The translations under genes were made by a program, and so were the position numbers. A stretch of 64,000 bases of DNA, taken from contig NW_014577256.1 of the NCBI RefSeq assembly GCF_000485595.1, positions 1 to 64,000 on the forward strand, given 5' to 3'. Numbering within the stretch: position 1 is the first letter of the stretch; the number at the start of each line of letters is the position of its first letter. The notes under the pieces were generated by a model. The model did no database searches. It had not been told where the DNA came from and worked only from the letters and a program-made list of their open reading frames with translations. The stretch comes from Priapulus caudatus (taxonomy: Eukaryota; Priapulida; Priapulimorpha; Priapulimorphida; Priapulidae). Below are positions 1-11,640 of the stretch, in pieces.

Positions 1-379
1 CTTCTCGCATTTCTTCCCGTAGGCTTGACACTGGATCCTCCCGTTGTATTGCAGCTCGTATATAAGTGCCTCCACCTGGTGGCGGTTTTCTACGATTGAC
101 TGTCTCCCTTGTTACTGCCTCAAACTGGGCCACCCGAGTTACTGCCTCGTCTAGCGTGCTTGGTCCCTGTAAGAGTGCGTAACGTTGTGTTTCGGCATCT
201 CCTATTCCGTCCAGGTACCTATCTATTAAGATCTGCTCTGCCTGATGACCTATCATGCCAGGATAGGCCTGCGAAAACAGCTGCCGCATGCCCGCGCCAA
301 ATTCCTCCGGCGTCTCGCCCGGCCGCCTGCTCCTACGGCGTAGCTCACTCCGATAAACGTGGATGCGCTCCACCGGATC
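1..379 (-). pseudogene. Ty3/gypsy gag fragment (copy I)
   Basis: On the minus strand this stretch matches the gag region of the gypsy copies at 6477-6845 and 25370-25730, including the segment between capsid and zinc knuckle. It has no LTR. It stops at the single N at 380, where the sequence turns abruptly into a CT-rich minisatellite, so the truncation probably reflects a contig join and not a biological breakpoint. It enters the window from the left, so the rest of the element may lie outside. Confidence 0.8.
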
Positions 380-380
380 N

Positions 381-1010
381 ATTTCCTTTTTCTCCACCAG
401 CTTCCTCCACCATTCTACTCCTTCCTCCACCAGCTTCTCCCCCTCTTCACCAGCCTTCTCCCTTCTCCCCTTCCTCCTTCTCCACCAGCTTCTCCCCCTC
501 TTCCTTCTTCACCAGCTTCTCCTTTCTCCCCTAATTCCTCCTTTTCCACCACCTTCTCCCTTCTCCCCTGCCTCCTTCTCCACCAGCTTCTCCCTTCTCC
601 CCTTCTTCATTCTCCACCAGCTTCTCCTCTCCTCCTTCTCCACCACCTTCTCCCTTCCCCCTTCCTCCTTCTCCACCTCCTCCTTCTCCACCAGCTGTTC
701 CTCCTCATCGGGAGAAGGGAGCTGGTGGAAGAGGAGGGGGAAAAGGGAGAAGCTGGTGGAGAAGGAGGAAGGGGAGAAGGGAGGTGGTGGAGAAGGAGGA
801 GGGGAGAAGCTGGTGGAGAAGGAGGAGGGGGAGAAGCTGATGGAGAAGGAGGAAGGGGAGAAGGAGTGGGAGAAGGGAGCTGGTAGAGGAGGAGGGGGAG
901 AAGGGAGAAGCTGGTGGAGAAGGAGGAGGGAGAGAACCTGGTGGAGAATGAGGAAGGGGAAAAGGGAGAAGGTGGTGACGGAAGAGGGGAGAAGCTGGTG
1001 GTCCCTGCCG
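381..1010. repeat. Head-to-head CT/GA inverted minisatellite
   Basis: Positions 381-700 are nearly pure pyrimidine, built on CTCCTTCTCCACCAGCTTCTC-like units of about 20-25 bp. From about 712 to 1005 the same unit appears as its reverse complement, nearly pure purine, with the switch at about 700-712. Long open frames on both strands here are low-complexity artefacts. The arrangement can form a hairpin of up to about 300 bp, or triplex DNA. It starts right after a single N, so a fold-back assembly artefact is also possible. Confidence 0.85.
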
Positions 1011-3105
1011 ATACGAGTTGAATTTCCGATGCAGCTGTCGACCCCCTGCTGTGATACGAAAATGAGGCCTCATTTTCACTAAACAGCTGCAGCAATATCC
1101 CCCTCAACTTGTATCAAATACCGGACATTCCTTTCCTACTCTCGGACCCCAAGGATTTACTATCACCATCACACGTAAACGCGGTCGGTGTCGGGCTTGT
1201 AAAATTACATCATAGTGCACACCTACTAAAATGTATTATGGCACTGTTTGATGTTTTCAACATTGGACTAATGTTTTCAACTTTTAATGTTGTAATGTTT
1301 TTTTTAATGCATAACTGTATTTTTCGTGAGGACACGAATCCTGTCGAGAGAGAATGAAGGATTGTTGTATTGTACATTGCGTTCTAATTAACCAGTGGCG
1401 CTTCTAGCCAAACGAGGCTGTGCGACTAATTGTCTATACTTCTACTCCTAGCAAGTTATTGTTGTTATTGTAATGGCATGGGACGTCGTGCTCGTATATA
1501 TACGTAGCCCCACCGCGCACCCTAATGATTACAGACAATGGCGCGTTATTATGTCACTAATAGTAGAAGCAGCGGGTGAGAAACTAGTTCGGGTTGTAGG
1601 GCATCCGGGCTGTTTTAAGAAGCGTATAAATTGCCACGCTCGGACAGACAGAAGAAAGAGTTACCAAGTTATTACACGCAGGAATTAGTTAGAAAACAGT
1701 TATTATACGGAGAGTCACACGGTTACTATGTAGTGAGTCGGAGAGAAATCGAGTCGAGTCGCCGAAGCCTAGGCATGGTTGCCTAGGCTGTAGTATTGTA
1801 TATATTTGTATATGTGTCAAGTAATAAAGTAAATAACTAATCTGCGACTACGGCTCTACCTTAATTGCTATCTACAAAACATCTCTACCATTTGCTAACG
1901 AAACAACGCTGCTACGTTTTACGCTGTCGATTCCACGAGAACCCGAAGTCATCAACCATTTCGCATTACAATAATTGGTGGAGGATCATGGTCGTTCTGC
2001 ATTCGCTACCTCTACCCAGCTAATCCCCCAGCAGAAGAAGAAGAAGAAGAGCGAAAGAGGAAGAAGATGATAAGAGAACCAGGCCTTCCAATCGTCCAGA
2101 GGAAGAGGGAGAAGCAGACGGAGAAGATGGAGAAGGAACAACTAGCAAAGGAGCAGCAGATGAACAGATGAAAAAGAAGAAGAGATCTACACGACGACGA
2201 TAGGACTCGATCTGCAATCATCTGCCAGACGAGACTCTACGCTGCTACTCTGCTACAATCTGCTACTTGCTACAATCTACTACTGTGCTACAATCTACTA
2301 CGCTGCTACATCCTACGAGAACCTGCTGGAGATCATCAACCATTTCGCACTACAATAGTACACTCTACTACCGCCCATAGACGTGCGTATATTAGCCTAT
2401 GAGCGATACCGTTCGTGCATATTTGCTAATTAATTAAACTAATATTAGACGTATTTAGACTCACAGGAGGTTTGATATGAAACACATCTATGACAAGTCC
2501 TCACTAAAACTGCCTAGCTAGTCCTCCTAAGTTCGCGATGACATGACATAGATTATAGCATTAAATCTCTGAGGACGCACGCGTTTATTTACTAAATGCA
2601 TTTATATTTTCCTGAAATTGTGTGTTCAAAGTGGAGAGCGCACGCGCAGTATTTTGTTGACGTAACGTAGTCGTAAGATAAAAACGTACTGACACCCATA
2701 AAGATATAGCTGAAAATATAGAAATATAGAAATATATGGGCTATATTTATTTATTTCGAAAGTCTTCGAGAACATAATTATATTTCCTTATTAGGCTTTA
2801 TAACAACAGAATGGAAACAGTTAAACGATGATATGTAAATACGATGCAATATGCATGGGCATTACCATGGTGACTAATAAATAAATTAACGCAAGACAAA
2901 TTTCGCGTGTTTTACGTGCGCGCCCAGTTAGCCGGCGTGCGTATGCGCGAATGGCTTTGAAATTTTACTCATTTAAGACCCAATCACACCAGAGCTACGC
3001 TCATCACGATCGCCCCGTCCTCAAAAAATGTGCCCGAGCGTGGTGAGCGTGGTTGAGAGCGTGGCCAATTGGGCCCCAGCCGGGCCCAGCGCCGATACTA
3101 CTGTA
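1011..3105. other. No recognisable gene; weak LTR-like segment
   Basis: No convincing protein is seen. Positions 1363-1971 look somewhat like an LTR: TATA-rich sequence near 1795-1810, an AATAAA-like AATAAAG at about 1822, and an end in ..TTACA followed by TTGGTGGAGGATC, which could be a primer-binding site. The phrase ATCAACCATTTCGCA recurs at 1954 and 2335. Positions 2030-2190 are purine-rich. The LTR reading is low confidence. Confidence 0.3.
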
Positions 3106-4117
3106 GTGCCGCTAGGGTAGACGACTACGGTTCGACAGACGTTAGGTAGTAACGCGTGTCCAGTAGTGGGATCAGTGTCCGCTCCTGTCGATGTACTAAG
3201 GCCAGGACGGCGATGAGCACGTAGCAGATAACAGGTCGTACCAGAGGAACAGAACACGGTGAACTGCAGTTAACGATACGGCTATATAGCGTTTATTTCG
3301 TCTTACGAAGGTACAAATGATTCCCCCTGCATTCGTATATGCAGTGGACCTTTTAATAGTTTTATTTATCTCGTCTAATATCTATGCGTCGCCGGCTCCG
3401 TCTGCTTCCCTCACGTTCGTCCTTGCCTTGCGTGGGTCCACACAGTCTCCCAGGTATCTCCCTCGCAGTCGCTCCTAGCTCTACCAGAATGCCGTCCTTC
3501 GCCCGTTTTATTTCCCTCTCCCGTTCGGCTCTGGTTTACACCTACCTGAAATAGCTGTGCGTCTATCCTCTCTCTCTCTATTTCCTCGCTGTCTCTCTTC
3601 CTGCTTCCGTCTCCCACCGAGAACCTATGCCTGAAATATAAGCGTTCGCTCTTTCTTCTTCGCCGTTCGCTGACGTCTCTCGCTCCTTTTCCTTGCGTCT
3701 TCGTCCTCGGCTGCTCCTCTCCTTTTTTCTAGTTCCTCCTTGGTGACGGTGTACCTAAAGAGCTGAGCTGCGGGTTTCTTGCCTCCTTTTATACCAGCTA
3801 GCAGCAACCCCCCCTAGGCGTTGCGCAATGGTACGGCCGTACCGTGGGTGACTCATTGGTTAGGAATCAATTGTCTACGCCGTGGCCGGTACGGCTATTG
3901 GTCATCGCCGGTAACTCTTTTCCCAAGTGAATATTCCTCGTTTTCGCCCGACAGGCGGCAGCAGCAGTATGATCCAATATGGCTGCTCCCGTGTTGACGT
4001 ATATTTATGTGTAATCTATATCTTATCTTTTCTTAGTCAATATATCGTTATTCTCTCTATACAGGTGAGTTCAGTCTATTGGTCCCGATCTAGTCTATTA
4101 CTCCTGTACGTGATACA
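3106..4117 (-). repeat. Gypsy 3' LTR (copy II)
   Basis: About 1.0 kb starting TGTAGTGCC and ending TGATACA on the plus strand, with TG..CA termini. It matches 7744-8764 and, more distantly, 20511-21598. It is followed inward by CCCCCC-AAGATCTCCACA, the complement of a polypurine tract, which shows that this is the 3' LTR of a minus-strand element. Confidence 0.9.
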
Positions 4118-4489
4118 CCCCCCAAGATCTCCACAACTCCCCCCAACTACTTATAGTATCCGCCTCGGATACGCCTTCGTCTTCCCCAACGTGTCTGTGA
4201 ACTGTAACTTCCGCTATATTATGAATATATCTAGTATATTAAAACTTACAAAGGATATACATATGTCCTGTAATAAAATCCCTAAACGATGAGTCGATGA
4301 CTCCTGTCGCACCTAAACAAAACAAAACAAATAAAATGATGGCTCCTTCCTACAAATCCATCCTCTGTGGTGGTTTACGGGTCTCTCTTCGCCTCGCTTC
4401 AACTTCTCTCGGCCTTTCCTTTTCCTTTCTCGACTCGCTCCTACTTCCGACTGTTTTAACCTTCCCTTCTCAACCCTTTTTCAGGTCTC

Positions 4490-4720
4490 CTACGAGCACA
4501 GACAGTGCAGTACTGGCACCATCTCTCGATATCCTTCGTGGTAGTTTGGCCAGTAGAACGTTGGCTGTATGCTGGATCTACTCCGTTTCTCTCCTTGATG
4601 TCCTGCTGTACGATGGTAATGTAGGCTGCTGAAATATTTCTCTTGTAATTCGCTTAGGATAATCACCAGCTGAAGTATGGGATGAGTCCGGCGTGACGGC
4701 GTTTCGCATCGTCTATACAA
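4490..4720 (-). pseudogene. Integrase HHCC zinc-domain remnant (copy II)
   Basis: The minus-strand translation keeps the LHYHRTAGHQGEKRSRSSIQ phrase of the gypsy integrase N-terminal zinc domain, with frameshifts on both sides. As in the other copies of this family here, no DDE catalytic core follows before the 3' untranslated region and LTR. Confidence 0.75.
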
Positions 4721-6164
4721 TTTACCTTCCTGGCACTTCTAACTGACTGCCACTGGCCCAGTATGCTTTCGCCTCGACCCATTCCTGGAATCTCTAACAA
4801 ACTCAGGTCTCCCCAAAAGCCGCTTCTTTCGTTCCTCGAAGAAAATCAATTACAGGGTCCTTATCCTGTAACGCTCCTAATATTTTCCGGGTTCCATACA
4901 TCATGGCTTCCCCTTGACCTCGGGATTCTCTCCGCGCTCCTCTCGCTCTCCCTCGTCACTGCTAGTACTGGCCACGCTGCTCCTTATGCCTACATGAAGA
5001 ACGTCTCTCCTCCCATTACGACTGGGTGGTTCATATCTCCCTGTAGAATTTCTCGTCCCTACTGCAGCTGGGGTGGTTCCTGCGCTACTCCTCTCCTACG
5101 TCTTCTTCTCCTGAACGTGCGTTTCCTCTTCCCCTGATTGCATCTCCATCGCTGGTCGGGCATCCGCTCCCATCATTCCATGCCTGTGGTATGGGGCAGT
5201 CCTCGTTCGGGCATTTTCCTACTGTCTTACGTGACAATGCATCGCGCATTCTGGCGATGCTGTCGCCTGCTGTGTCTCAGCTCTCCTCCACTGGTTTGAG
5301 TTCCTCTACCTGCTGATCCTCCACCAACAGGGTAGAGCCTCTCCCTGTGTGGGAGATAAACAACGGTACTTCATCACATCCTCGGGAACACGCGTCTGCT
5401 CCATCGAATCACTTGTGTCTCCAGCTTCTAATTCTGGATAGGCATTAGCTTTACCTGCTTCCCTCTGGATACCTTATCGTCTGCGCATAAGTCCATCCAG
5501 GTACTGTACTCTTCCTGGCTCCAGCATCGTCGTCTCATCCACGTATACTGGTCTACCATTCTCGTCCTCTGTCCAAAGTCTTGAATTTCTTTCCGCGTTA
5601 AGTGATAGCATTCCTCTAGTCATGTCAGGATAGCGTTATTCGGGACGAGAAATGTCGAGTCCCAAAATCCCATCTTAAATCCTAAATGTGCAATGACGCA
5701 TTTGTTTTTCTAATTGTAGGTATAATCGGCGATTTCTAGACGGACAACAGTCTCTCCAGGACTATCCATTGGCTTCGCCGTTCGCATCTCAGATTCTCTC
5801 TTTTCGTTATCAGCTGATAGCCGGTGCGTGCTTGATAGTCATTGAACCTATCTCATGTATCAGCGTCGTACTTGCTCCACTGTCGATTAGAAAGTTCATT
5901 TACATCCCTCTACTTTCACAGGTATCACCGCACGTGGGATGACACTGCAATGGTGCTACGGAGATGATAGGTATCCGTGTGGCTTCAGCCTTGCCTGAAC
6001 TATTGTCTCTATTTATCGCTATTTTAATCTCTACGTGTTTCCCTGTATCCTTGCTTCTCTATCTTGGCCCTTCTGAGAGAGTGCGAAACCAGTAGACCGT
6101 GTATAGCTCCGCTCAGTCGCTTACTATGGGCCAGGCTACCGAGCTCTTTTCCTAGCCGTTCCTA

Positions 6165-6171
6165 GTTTAAC
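6165..6171 (-). promoter_or_regulatory. gag-pol slippery heptamer (copy II)
   Basis: The minus strand reads GTTAAAC followed at once by TAG, as in the intact copy at 25096-25102. The downstream GGCTA/TAGCC stem is kept. The second stem is disturbed by a one-base difference, in line with the high indel rate of this copy. Confidence 0.7.
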
Positions 6172-7440
6172 GGTTGCTGACTCCTCTCGGCAGCTCCAGT
6201 CCGTTGTGCGCGATTTCTGAACGTTCGCATTGCAATCGTCGCGGGCAATCTCTCTGCATGTGTCCTGTTCTCCTGCAAAAATAACATTCTATGTCAGCTG
6301 TCCTTGCTCTATCCAGTGGAGGCTTTGCCATTCCGCTGAATGGTGCATTCTGCATCCTTTCCCCCGACCTTTGACCTCTTCTTCCATCTCTAGCCGTATA
6401 TTGCTGCCCTTGACCTTCAGCGTCCTTCCTGATCCTAACCATTTCTTGTCTCAGGCTTCTCATCCCTTCTCGCATCTCTTCCCGTAGGCTTGACACTGGA
6501 TCCTCCCGTTGTATTGCAGCTCGTATATAAGTGCCTCCACCTGGTGGCGGTTTTCTACGATTGACTGTCTCCCTTGTTACTGCCTCAATGGGCCAACCGG
6601 AGTTACTGCCTCGTCTAGCGTGCTCGTCCTGTAAGAGTGCGTAACGTTGTGTTTCGGCATCTCCTATTCCGTCCAGGTACTATCTATTAAGATCTGCTCT
6701 GCCCTGATGACCTATCATGCCAGGATAGGCCTGCGAAAACAGCTGCGCGCATGCCCGCGCCAAATCCGTCCGGCGTCTCGCCCGCGCCTGCTTCCTACGG
6801 CGTAGCTCACTCGATAAACGTGGATGCGCTCCACGGATCGAACCTGCGTTGCAAACAGGCAGCATCCTGTCGTAGTCAGCACGCTGTGATCGTGGCATCT
6901 CTGTCATGACCCTAGAGCTTCACCCTCCAAACATAATCTAACTGATTCGCCATCCATCCTGCCGGCACTGATTGTAACTAGCCGTCATCTCAAACTTTAT
7001 CAGGAAATTCTTTAAGGCGATTCCATCTCCCCGGCTAAAGTTTGGAGGTCTCCGTTCCTTCACAGGTACACTGCGCCACGGACCTCTCTCACGTGCTAGA
7101 GGTTGGTCCTGCATCGACTCCCTGCCTTTGTATACGGCATATCCCTAACGTACCGTATCTCCTGCAGGTGCCTGTGAAATTTCTGCTTCCCTGTAAGTGC
7201 AAAGTCCGAATTCATACTACCGTTCTTCTCTCTTTCAGAAATGCTGCCGTCCGTTCGCTCGTACTTCCAGTTTCCCTGTACGCTTTCCTGGCTTACTCCA
7301 TCGTGGGGTAGGGGTGTGTGGTCTCTCTGTTCCTCTTCTGCCATTCGCCTCCACTCTTTGTAATCTCTTCTCTGCTCCTATTATCTTCTCCCTATATCCT
7401 TTGCCGCCTGCTGAGACATCCTTCTATCTCTAGAAGCCTC
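6167..7440 (-). pseudogene. Gypsy gag, degenerate (copy II)
   Basis: Minus-strand reading gives the same gag as copy IV in pieces: an N-terminal part from about 7344, the capsid-like middle (TEMPRSQRADYD phrase near 6900), and a C-terminal CCHC knuckle of the form CYFCRRTGHMQRDC. At least three frameshifts separate them. Gag forms the retroelement particle and binds its RNA. The coding potential is lost as written, but sequence errors cannot be excluded. Confidence 0.8.
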
Positions 7441-7718
7441 CTCCGGTGTGAATATGCATCGCGAATGGTCGCCGGTACCTGTCCGCGTCTGAAATTAATG
7501 ACTCGTCACCCCTTCCTGTTCTCGCTCAGCTGTGGTGGTGATGGATCATTCGCTTCCGCGGCCGCTGCACGCCCTCGCTGCTTGCACATCTCTCCTAGCT
7601 TTCCGTGGGCGTCAGAAACTCCGTATCCTTTCTATAAAACTCGACATGTTTTGTATCTCCGCTCACTATCCGTCTATTTCACTGGCACGCTTGCTATCGC
7701 TACTCCTTCATGCGAACG

Positions 7719-7736
7719 ATCCCGGACAGGCCCCCA
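7719..7736 (-). promoter_or_regulatory. Primer-binding site, tRNA-Pro-like
   Basis: Seven bases inside the 5' LTR, the minus strand reads TGGGGGCCTGTCCGGGAT. This fits the 3' end of a tRNA with CCA, discriminator C, a seven-base acceptor strand and a CCGGG T-stem. A discriminator C is typical of eukaryotic tRNA-Pro, so a tRNA-Pro primer is inferred. It supports the LTR boundary at 7743/7744. Confidence 0.75.
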
Positions 7737-7743
7737 TTTTACC

Positions 7744-8764
7744 TGTAGTGCCGCTAGGGTAGACGACTACGGTTCGACAGACGTTAGGTAGTAACGCGTG
7801 TCCAGTAGTGGGATCAGTGTCCGCTCCTGTCGATGTACTAAGGCCAGGACGGCGATGAGCACGTAGCAGATAACAGGTCGTACCAGAGGAACAGAACACG
7901 GTGAACTCAAGAGCTGCAGTTAACGATACGGCTATATAGCGTTTATTTCGTCTTACGAAGGTACAAATGATTCCCCCTGCATTCGTATATGCAGTGGACC
8001 TTTTAATAGTTTTATTTATCTCGGCTAATATCTATGCGTCGCCGGCTCGTGCTGCTTCCTTCACGTTCGTCCTTGCCTTGCGTGGTCCACACAGTCTCCC
8101 AGGTATCTCCTCGCAGTCGCTCCTAGCTCTGCCAGAACGCCGTCCTTCGCCCGTTTTATTTCCCTCTCCCGTTCGGCTCTGGTTTACACCTACCTGAAAT
8201 AGCTGTGCGTCTATCCTCTCTCTCTCTATTTCCTCCTCCCTCTCTTTCCTCTTCCCGTCCTCCCACCGAGAACCTATCCCTGAAATATAACGTCCTCTTT
8301 CTCTTCCCGTTCGGCTGCCTCTCTCTCCCTCCTTTCCTTCGTCTTCGTCCTCGGCTGCTTCCTCTCCTTCTTCTTGTTCCTCCTTGGTGGACCTGTACCT
8401 AAAGACTCCCTGAGCTGCGGTTCTTGCCTCCTTTTATACCCAGCTAGCAGCACCCCCCCCCTAGGCGTTGCGCAATGCGTACTGGCCCTGTCGTGGTGAC
8501 TCATTGGTTAGGAACTCAATTGTCTAACGCCCGTGGCCGGTACGGCTATTGCGTCATCGCCGGTAACTCTTTTCCCAAGTGAATATTCCTCGTTTTCGCC
8601 GACAGAGCGAGCAGTATGATCCAATATGGCTGCTCCCGTGTTGACGTATATTTATGTGTAATCTATATCTTATCCTTTCCTTAGTCAATATATCGTTATT
8701 CTCTCTATACGGTGAGTTCAGTCTATTGGTCCCGATCTAGTCTATTACTCTGTAGCGTGATACA
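7744..8764 (-). repeat. Gypsy 5' LTR (copy II)
   Basis: About 1.02 kb with TGTAGTGCC..TGATACA ends on the plus strand, over 90% similar by eye to 3106-4117, with scattered one-base indels. A tRNA-Pro-like primer site lies just inside it, which fixes it as the 5' LTR of a minus-strand element. Confidence 0.9.
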
Positions 8765-9618
8765 CCCCCCAAGATCTCCACACTACGATCTAATTACGTC
8801 ATATACGATCTAAGTGCGTCTTTACCCCGATCTCATTGCGCTCAACAAGCTTTTACCAGCGCTAACACCACGCCGCATCACGCTTGCACTGCGCGGACTG
8901 GTCTTTATTGGCGACGAATGCAGATCGTGTTGGCGTTCGAACGACGCTTGCACTGCGCCTTAGCAACGCTCACGCGCCTCAACTGTCGCGCCAATCACGC
9001 GCGACTGCGCTGGCAACGATCATATAAATACGGCGCCGCGTTCTATACATCATTATTCATTCTGCCGTGCTGTAAGATTAACATCAAGATAATTAAGATC
9101 ACATTATCAACTTAAATCAGATTAACATCAAGATTATTTTCTGACGAAACAACTATTCCGCCAAAAGACAAGGGGAGAGCCAGCAAGATCTTTGTTGTCT
9201 TCTATTTCTGCCCTCCTGTCTCCTGCAGCATGACGAGGGCTTGCAATCAAGTAGTTCGAGTTGTCTTCTACGAGAAACATGGCATGGAGTAGTGTTGCCT
9301 CATCCATAGTGGACACTGAATGGTGGGGTGGCCAGGGTAGCACCCCCAATTATACCCAAGTTTGCAGGACGTGATCTAGAGCGTAATAAACACATAATGC
9401 GAAGCCACAACGGCGTAGTCTGAGCGTGTTGGCGTAGTACAATCGTAGTACGAAACGGTCGAGCTTGCTAGAGACGCACCATGGTCATTAGCGAGAGCGT
9501 GTCAGGTCGCAGAGACATCCTCCATGGACGTAGTAACAGCGTGATGAAACGTATTGACATCGTGCTGAGACGGGGCGACAATTTTTTTACGCCCTGGACG
9601 ACACGCTTGCGCATACGC
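8765..9618. other. No gene seen
   Basis: After the polypurine-tract remnant (8765-8782) the sequence is GC-mixed, with recurring CACGCTC and ACGATCTAA words. No protein family, RNA gene or clean repeat boundary is recognised. Confidence 0.4.
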
Positions 9619-11096
9619 TATTAAGTTCGTACTACGCTCGAGTTACGTGGTATACGGCTTCCCACGTCTCTAACGCCGCACTGCGCTGTATTTCCGCCAC
9701 GCTCGCACCACGATTATTTTGAACATGTTACAAGTTTGGCCGCACGCTCTCCACGCTCATGCTTGATGCACGGCGCTCGATCAGGATCGCAGTACGATAT
9801 ATACGTCTACACTGCGTTAGCACACGTTTCCACCACGCTCTTAGAAGGTAGTACGAGCGTGGGGAGATCGGGGCCCTGGTGTGACTGGAGTATTAGCATG
9901 CAACTGCGTCACGGGTTCAGACTGCGCATGCTCCACATTTAGATGCCACTGAAAGGCGACACGGTGTCGGAGCGCGTGACCAAAGTAGCGTCTGATGCTA
10001 TGCTATGCTATGCTATGCTATGCTATGGCTGTCTATGCTGTTGTTTTGCACGCGGACACTATCAACATTAGGTACATTACCAACTGGCTTTCTTGGTCTC
10101 GGCGTTGTTCACTGCTAGTGTATATAGTGTCTGCCGCTGTCCACAGAGCTAGATAATGGACAGCAAACACACAGGCAGCTCTCTTTCGGCATGATAGAAA
10201 GTGTTCATTAAATTTAAACTGTAAGGTTAAATGGTTGTTAAGGTCACTCCGATATTTCACAATGATATAATATAAACTACATAGATAATTAACGGCGATA
10301 ACACTTTTAGATTTACATAAAATATATCAGCAGTTAACCGCCGATTACTTCAAATTACTAACTGATAAACTCAAATGATTTCCGATTCTACATGTTTTGG
10401 TGCTATAATCATTTAGTATTTTACTCTATATTGTTATTTTTCACATTATTATCATTCATTGCGTTTATAGACCATGAATGTAATACCTATTACGTATAGT
10501 CCCACAAAAAAACATTTAACTGCCCAACACAACTGCGTCAAGGGCTCGCGTAAGCGGCTGCTCGACGTTTAGATGCCACTCAGTTTGCGGCGTGGTCGCA
10601 TTTGGTCACGTAATGTAGAGAATTCCGATTTTTATTAACATTTTAATTGCAAGCGGAACACAAGAAGCATGTACACTGTTGATAAATGATGACCTTCAAA
10701 ACACAGTTGCTTCTCTTAAACAAAGTTTCTATTACGATCGTTTGTATTACAATAAACTGTATCAGTGCACCTCATGTATCATATAAGATTAAAGATTTGT
10801 ATTTACACGAGTGGTATGTGACAATTCTGGTCTCTATTGGGTGATTGAGGATTATTAACTTTTAACGACAACATCTGAAAAATTCTGAGTACAACATTGA
10901 GAAAACACCAACAGTGCTGTAGTTGAAGTATAGTAGATTTATGAACGTACTACGGATACAGGCGTTGCCCTGGGAAATAGTGGCGGTTACTCAGTTGGTG
11001 ACCGGTTTGTTGAAAGAAAAGTACCCGCCAAAAAATCTAACTATCTTCTATCATGCATGCATCCATGCATCCATATGCATCGCATCCATCCATTCC
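9619..11096. repeat. Duplicated segment, copy 1
   Basis: Collinear with 12771-14276 over about 1.4-1.5 kb, including a (TATGC)n microsatellite (about 9994-10025 against 13147-13182), an AT-rich stretch, and a closing Helitron 3' end. The copies differ mainly by one-base indels. This is either a recent tandem duplication, two haplotypes placed in series, or a mis-scaffolded repeat. Confidence 0.85.
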
Positions 11097-11640
11097 ATGA
11101 CCATCCCATCACACCGCATCCCATCCCATCTCAACCCATGCCATGCCATGCTATGCCATGCCATGCCATGCCATCCGATCCCATCCCATCACACCGCATC
11201 CCATCCCATCTCAACCCATGCCATGCCATGCTATGCCATGCCATGCCATGCCATCCCATCCCATGCCATGCCATCCCATCCCATGCCATGCCATCTCATG
11301 CCATCCCATCCTATCCCAAACAGTAAAATATAATAAGAAATCAAAAGATAAAAGACATTACATATAAAAAAAAAAAAAAAAAAAAAATACATACTAAAGA
11401 GGTAGATAAAAGGGAAAAAAGGTAAAAATAAGTTCCCCAGTTGGGACTCGAACTCGGAATCCCGGTGTAGGAGACGGATATTCTAGCGATTAGGCCACTG
11501 CGCCGTTAAGCGTATACCCTATGGATTCGCACGTACGTGATGTTAATCTATTGATGAATAGAAGTTTTATGAATTTTCAACTTTTTAATTTTTTTAAATT
11601 TTTGTTTCAGCCAGAACCACGCCTCGTCGACTTAGAGCTC
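10945..11640 (-). mobile_element. Non-autonomous Helitron-like element (copy 1, partial)
   Basis: Same order as the complete element at 39776-40518 on the minus strand: terminal hairpin with CCAGG/CCTGG arms near 10957-10975, a (CCATC/CCATGC)n array at 11050-11310, an A-rich stretch, a tRNA-Arg-like segment at 11431-11506, then the CAGCCAGAACCA phrase at about 11608. The terminal CTAG is damaged here and the 5' TC end is not found, so the right border is approximate. Confidence 0.7.
11431..11506 (-). repeat. tRNA-Arg-like segment inside Helitron
   Basis: The minus strand shows an A-box-like TGGCCTAATCGCTAG and a B-box-like GAGTTCGAGTCCC with CTCCTAC in the anticodon-loop place, resembling tRNA-Arg(CCU). 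The acceptor and T stems do not pair, so this is a tRNA-derived sequence and not a working tRNA gene. Confidence 0.65.

Larger units (their letters stand above)
3106..8764 (-). mobile_element. Ty3/gypsy element with two LTRs and RT/RNase H deletion (copy II)
   Basis: The minus-strand element runs from a 5' LTR at 7744-8764 through an internal region of 3.6 kb to a 3' LTR at 3106-4117. The internal region carries gag capsid (about 7344-6680), a CCHC knuckle (about 6270-6310), protease-region sequence (about 5990-5640) and an integrase HHCC segment (about 4720-4490). The reverse transcriptase and RNase H block seen in the copy at 20511-26342 is missing, with the junction near 5250-5280. Many one-base indels break all frames; some may be assembly errors. 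Beyond the 5' LTR, about 18 bp of polypurine-tract sequence (8765-8782) continues, which a normal insertion would not have. Confidence 0.88.

Noticed and set aside
359-1107. Several overlapping open frames of 120-240 codons on both strands
   Set aside because: They are products of the CT/GA minisatellite; the residues are only P, S, F, L on one strand and E, G, K, R on the other.
10945-11310. CRISPR array (regular CCATCC-like units)
   Set aside because: Simple microsatellite without spacers, in animal DNA.
10923-11367. Frames rich in His, Pro, Ser and Met-Pro-Cys
   Set aside because: Translation of the (CCATC/CCATGC)n array of the Helitron; likewise 39784-40120.
11431-11506. Functional tRNA-Arg gene
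   Set aside because: A and B boxes are recognisable, but the acceptor and T stems do not pair, and the segment is part of a repeated Helitron.
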